Shown: positions 59,458-64,000 of the stretch, piece by piece
How positions within the stretch are numbered: position 1 is the stretch's first letter
How the letters are laid out: every line of letters begins with the position of its first letter
DNA from: Cyathus striatus
Taxonomy: Eukaryota > Basidiomycota > Agaricomycetes > Agaricales > Nidulariaceae
Length of the DNA stretch: 64,000 nt
Direction of reading: 5' to 3'
Assembly: GCA_025738555.1 (NCBI GenBank)
Contig: JAOVFP010000007.1
Location: forward strand, 4,402,001 to 4,466,000
Notes under the pieces: model-generated
The model's database searches: none
What the model saw: the letters and a program-made list of their open reading frames with translations, nothing else
What the model was told of the DNA's origin: nothing
Program-made: the position numbers and the translations under genes

Positions 59458-60413
59458 ATGACGAATCGACGTTCTCGACGCTCTGCGCGACGTATGAAGA
59501 AGGGGATGGACTTTAAAGAAGAGCCACTTGACTTGTTGAAGCAGGAAAAGGGGACTGAAGATCAAGACGCCTCATCACGTACGTATCACACTTCACTTGG
59601 GTTAAGAAAACCAGCGCTGAAGCCGTGGTTCCTACTCTAGAATCTCCGTTAATTCGATTACCTGCTCCGGAGATTACACATTTTAATACTGTAGTTCCCT
59701 ACACAAATCATCAAGTTCAGAGTGGCATCACTCCTGTTGGCATAGAACCTATGTTTTGGAGGGTTCCACCTCCGGATCTGCTAATTGCTACTGTACCATC
59801 TTCTGCAGAATACCGAACGACTTGCATGAGGTATGTAATCATCAAGCAATTATATAATAATGATTTGGTTAATATCGCACTTTCATATAACAGACGTGCC
59901 GTTAAATGTGTCTTCGAATTTGTTATTTCACTATTCACAACGATTGTTGTTATGTCATTATGCGCTGTGATATGCCTGTTTGCATATACATTTTACCGAG
60001 AGCTACAGTGGCGAAATGCAAATGAAGTTCTTAGTAAGTCAATAACTTACAGTTTTATGTCATTTACCCCAATGATGCATCTTTAGACAATGCAAGAGGA
60101 GCTCATATATGCTCCATCGAATACATCCGTAACAGCTGTGCTTCAGTCACCGTACCTGGTATGATTGAGCGATGCGCGTCATGGAAAGTGTGTATGAAGC
60201 GAGATCCCTATCTATATGCTAGCCTTAAAGTTACAGTCGAGCTATTCGCAGATAGCTTAAATGTTTTCTGGGAAAGAGCAGGCTTAAAATCTTTCGTGGG
60301 TCACATCATTACTATTAACAATTTGGAACAGGGGTTTTAACGAAATCCAGATATTTACAATGATATTTATATCGTTAAGTTATAAGTATATTTACTGTAG
60401 CTGTCAGGGGTAA
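59458..60413 (+). CDS. Brl1/Brr6-like nuclear-envelope protein
   Basis: Brl1/Brr6 proteins of fungi are essential nuclear-envelope membrane proteins that help nuclear-pore assembly and lipid balance. Exons 59458-59578, 59641-59830, 59894-60033 and 60087-60295 join in phase. A basic N-terminus (RRSRRSARRMKK) leads to a membrane helix (FEFVISLFTTIVVMSLCAVI), then the family's luminal domain with four cysteines: ICSIEYIRNSCASV, ERCASWKVCMKRDP and KVTVELFADSLNVFWE. A fifth exon (60351-60413; 55-nt intron) adds a second membrane helix (IFTMIFISLSYKYIYC), which fits the two-helix topology (240 residues). Without that intron the protein ends at 60340 (234 residues). It looks intact. It abuts the right outer arm (60502), about 90 bp away. 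Confidence 0.75.
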
Positions 60414-60501
60414 CACAATAAACTAGGGTAGTCTACATACACAATGTCTGCATGTTACTTGGATAAGACCCTTGTAAGCATTTGGATGACTAAAATGTAA
60501 T

Positions 60502-61750
60502 ACGGAGGAGTGCTGCATCGATCGCGTATTCCCTTCAAAACAACGTCAAAGGTCAATCCTGTCAAAAATTTCTACAACACACACTTTACATGGAGAGACG
60601 GACTCTGGCCTTCTTTTAGTTCATTCTTGTCCTCGGTTACCTTGTTGGTTGAGCTGGAAATATTTTTTCTTTGCATTCTCGTGACTGTGACCTTACAGTG
60701 ACACTGTGGCTAAGTCATGTTTGAAAAAGTCACGTGGTCTAATATTAGGAAATGAACAGTATTACAGTAATTAGAAGACAGGTACGGGCGCATGCTTCTC
60801 ATGATACTAGGAAGGCCATGCACCTAGCTAAGACACGAGAGTCCGCTAGCAGGGGGCTACAGATAGGAAGGGAAGGGTTAGGCGCACTCTAACTGCGATG
60901 TTCAAAACCACATAACTTCAGATGGCCATCCGCACCCGCTAGTACATTGAATGTGGTGGAAATGGATGGGTGCTTGTATAAGGGTCCTCTGCATTATGGA
61001 TGTTGACGTAGAAGTTCTGGCAATATCTCGAGGCTAGAGTGGGTGAGTTGGCAAGGTGGACAGTACACGAAGGCTTTGTCAACTGAACTTATGGGGGCCA
61101 TTGTCATTCGCGGAGGAGTTACATGCATCACCGATTCCCTTCGAACCAACATCCAAGTCAATCCTTCCAAATCCTTCCATCATTCCACAATACACTCTGT
61201 ACACGGAGAGATGGACTCTTCTCTTCTTTTAGTTCCTTCTTGTCCATCGTCACCCTGTAAAACGGATAGCTTTCTTCTCATATGGGTAGTTGAGTATGCG
61301 TATACGCTATCCACGACCTTGGGAAGCCTATACACCTGAAAATGCGAGAACAGGCTAGGAGAGACGAGCTTCGAAGTATGCGTGCACGATGCCTACGCCG
61401 CCGGGAATCCGTCTGCTGACAGACGAGCCTCTGATGGGAAGAGAGAGGTTAGGCGCACTCAGCCTGCGATATTGGAGACCTCATACCTTAAGATGCCAGC
61501 TCTCCATTTCAGATGTATGGGTGCAGGCCTGAAGTCGTTTTGTTCCTCGAGAAGGTCTACGCTGCCTCGATGTTGCGAAGGCCAGTTGGTAAGAGACGCT
61601 GCTCATGAGATTGGGTAAAATATATCCACAGTGAATTCCTGGAAAAGCACATAAGAGCCATCCTCCCGGTGTCGAGAAAACTGTTGCGGGTAAAACCCAG
61701 CACGCCAGTTCTGAGTTCACTGAGATCGACGTTCAACGTTCAACGTTCAG
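60502..61750 (+). repeat. Dispersed repeat A copy at inner edge of right outer arm
   Basis: Mirror of the copy at 42080-43317. It begins abruptly at GGAGGAGTGCTGCATC, an internal point of the repeat, showing that the arm boundary truncates it. Confidence 0.8.
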
Positions 61751-62144
61751 GCCTTCAGGTTATGCGTACTTAGATAGTACTTATTTGCCACTGTTAGCGT
61801 AAGCGTATGTATCACGGCCACAACGTCTGATACAAACAAACAAGTTGATGGATGGATGGACGCGCGCACGTGTCCATCCATCCATCAACATATTTACCAT
61901 CATCCCGCAGCATCCTACCCATTCATAGCGTCTGGTTTTACCAATGTTTTGATCTTTGGGCTTGTGTGAGCTTGTCACCCGGGACGTGTCCATTCTCCAA
62001 CACTTTGATCTTTCTGCGCGTCACTGTCAAGTCGTATTTCATCCACCTGATCACCCTTCGCGTACATTCGCCAGCGCCAAGCCTCGTACTGTCACCCTAT
62101 CCTCAACTGATCAAATCAGAAAATCTCACTCTTTGGCCTCTACG

Positions 62145-64000
62145 ATGGATCGCCTATCATCTGGTTTGGAGTAAGTTTATTATCCCAGTACAGTACGGTC
62201 ACGTCTAAGCCATCTTTTTTACAGAGTTGACCGGACACATGGTGTAGTCACCCTGATCAGCAGAAGGATGTACTACTCCCCCAATGCTCATCATAGTTTG
62301 GATGCAATCCCACCCCTTCTTGCGGATGGGACAGTTATTGACCACAGATTCACTGATAGTTTGGGGCGTCGGTCCACAATTCCCGTTCGTTGGTGTTCTC
62401 GTTATGGTTGGATAGGATTATTTCCTTTACAACCCGAATACACTGGGTGCTTACTAGGACGCCTTGCTAAATACCATATTCCATACGGGACAAGGGACTC
62501 TCAGGTTGGGTACCTCCTAGACATCGATACCTCCTACTCGTGGCTTAGACTCCACTTCAACTTCCGTGACTTGGCACGAGCTCTGTGTGCCCAATATCAC
62601 TTTGAAATGGAGTTTCCTTTGGCTCCAGAAAACAGTAATTTCGACGCAGTATATTACAAATCTAGAAAAGAGGATGCGTTCAACGACGTCAAGTCATGGA
62701 GAAACTGGTTCTCGGCTTGGATGGGTCTTCTTTCCTTTCTTATTGCAGCTGCGGAAACCATTGATGGTGGAGAGCATAAGTGGGTGAAATACGTGACATC
62801 CACCGATATCCGTTGTGGGCTGGGTCCTTTCACCTTGGGATGGATAAATAGTCTTCGCCACAGTTCAGTGTGTACATTTTCATATCGGAACCCCAGACTC
62901 GGCGTCTTAGTTGACGGGACCAATTCATCTCCTTCAGTGGCATGGTTCTGTGAACGGAAAATACCTGTCTGGTACCTTGTTGGTCCTGGTACAGACCCAT
63001 TACTAATGCCGCTCAGCCATCACATACAGCAAGCAATGCCCGCCAGAGTACGTGAACCCTCACCGCCTCCTCGTGCTGAATCCATTGCAACGCGTATTTC
63101 AAACAATATTGTGAAGTTTAAAATATCGATCAAGGAGTTTGTACAGAAGCGACGAGAGAGCGACGAGAAAAGAATGCGTGATGCTACCCCCGCAGATCGT
63201 AACCGTTTCTTGCAACTACAAAGGAAAAAGCCTTCTGTTTCCGCAAAAGTTTTCACCTGGGAACAGGATCCGGATGATGCCAGTGCCTGGCTCCGGACTG
63301 AGGTTTCACGTGGCTGCCGGGAAGATACTATCGCCTATTATGGAGAAGAAGCCAGCTACTACAGTCCTGTCTTTAATGAGTGGGACTGTTCCGATGAACT
63401 TGGGATGTTGCAATGTGATTTGGAAGAGGATGAACTCGAAGACGAATATGTGCAGGACTACCAACGTTCTCATGCAACGCAGTCACGGAATGATTATATG
63501 TGGGATTATCCGCGTTCACTAACACCACCACCTGCTCCGATGCTAGAGGTAGACTCACAGCCGATTGAGCAGCCTTCACACCTAGAGGTACCTCATCGAC
63601 CTTTAACATCACGAGATGAACTAGTAGAATTCCCTTTACCATCGACATCTTCAGCAGGACCTGCTCTCAATTCTTCAGCTCGACGTCAAGAAGAAGAGCT
63701 GATCGATGAGGATGTGTTGAATGTCCTTCAGCGTTACTATGGGTTTGTGCCCCCTCTACCCTTGCCAATGACCTCTGGACTACATTTGAAGGAGACAGAG
63801 TGCGAAGACTTCATGTGCTTACTGGGATTAAATGACCCAGGTTCTCACTTCTGCAGCAGCCTCATTGCGAGTATTTGTATGGAGTTCGTCCGCAAGATCT
63901 CTGCTGGTGAGAAACCAGACCCTTCGCTATGGGATCTTGCGCATGATAATCGTCAGTCGTTGGTATACTCTTGGAGGTTACCATGTATTCGACTCCTTCG
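62145..64000 (+). CDS. Gene 'E', right copy: intact to the window end (unknown function)
   Basis: Exon 1 62145-62170 (MDRLSSGLE), intron 62171-62224, exon 2 from 62225 open for 591 codons to the window end. Same family as the left copy at 38927-41676, but here the two early frame breaks are absent: an extra C gives TSYSWLRLHFNFRDLARAL (left lost it near 41295), and a C5 instead of C4 run near 63752 continues FVPPLPLPMTSGLHLKE. Content: an N-terminal region with GWIGLFPLQPEYTGCLLGRL, a Trp-rich hydrophobic segment, PSVAWFCERKIPVWYLV, an acidic Ser/Pro-rich middle and the start of the C-terminal domain. The start may lie further upstream. No catalytic motif recognised. The C-terminus is outside the window. 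Confidence 0.7.

Larger units (their letters stand above)
60502..64000 (+). repeat. Outer inverted repeat, right arm (cut by window end)
   Basis: Mirror of 39823-43317. Starts at TACGGAGGAGTGCTGCATCG, inside family A sequence, and is still matching at 64000. Confidence 0.95.

Noticed and set aside
1..64000. Reverse transcriptase, integrase or LTR pairs
   Set aside because: No YxDD or DDE-integrase-like stretch and no direct terminal repeat pair was seen; repeat A looked like a solo LTR at first, but no canonical ends were found.
1..64000. CRISPR arrays or bacterial operon structure
   Set aside because: Repeats are not regularly spaced with unique spacers; spliced genes show a eukaryotic genome.

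Overview
The window reads as nuclear DNA of a filamentous basidiomycete, most likely an Agaricomycete (mushroom-forming fungus). Reasons: GT-AG introns, mostly about 47-65 nt; a degenerate GH7 cellobiohydrolase; a Plavaka/Tnp2-type (KDZ-like) transposase; multi-copy protein families of unknown function typical of mushroom genomes; small membrane, SUN-domain and WD40-plus-membrane-anchor genes; and a very high load of dispersed repeats. No bacterial or organellar features, rRNA genes or intact retrotransposon were seen. Most of the first 38 kb is repeat-rich and gene-poor.

Layout. 1-1.3 kb: 3' end of a transposon-associated gene with one in-frame stop. 1.3-4.1 kb: AT-rich tandem repeats, then a TTTGGC/GCCAAA array that flips orientation in its middle. 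5.5-6.3 kb: GH7 pseudogene. 6.8-14.7 kb: dispersed repeats (families A, B, C) and decayed sequence. 15-16 kb: leucine-rich F-box-like gene. 18.3-20.1 kb: coiled-coil gene. 22-23.1 kb: SUN-domain nuclear-envelope gene. 23.8-24.8 kb: intact five-exon membrane protein. 25.9-31.5 kb: repeats B and A, including a TA-flanked miniature transposon with a visible empty site elsewhere in the window. 31.9-35.7 kb: large multi-exon gene of an unknown family (here 'C'). 35.7-38.9 kb: mostly decayed sequence.

38.9-64 kb is the most structured part. Two nearly identical inverted arms of at least 3.5 kb (39.82-43.32 and 60.50-64.00, the second cut by the window end) enclose 17.2 kb. Inside are a Plavaka/Tnp2 transposase, a truncated relative of gene C (here 'D'), a second inverted repeat with 1.75-kb arms (50.28-52.03 and 54.17-55.93) around a small intact gene 'F', a WD40 protein with a C-terminal membrane anchor, and a Brl1/Brr6-like nuclear-envelope protein. 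Both outer arms carry the same gene 'E': the left copy has frameshifts, the right copy is open to the window end.

How the parts may work together: only the Tnp2 transposase has a clear mobility role. The nested inverted repeats suggest either a large composite mobile element with host-like cargo or repeat-driven inverted duplication; the sequence alone does not decide. SUN and Brl1/Brr6 both belong to the nuclear envelope, but nothing here shows that they act together. Several coding regions hold an in-frame TGA, compatible with CpG decay of CGA codons in silenced repeats.
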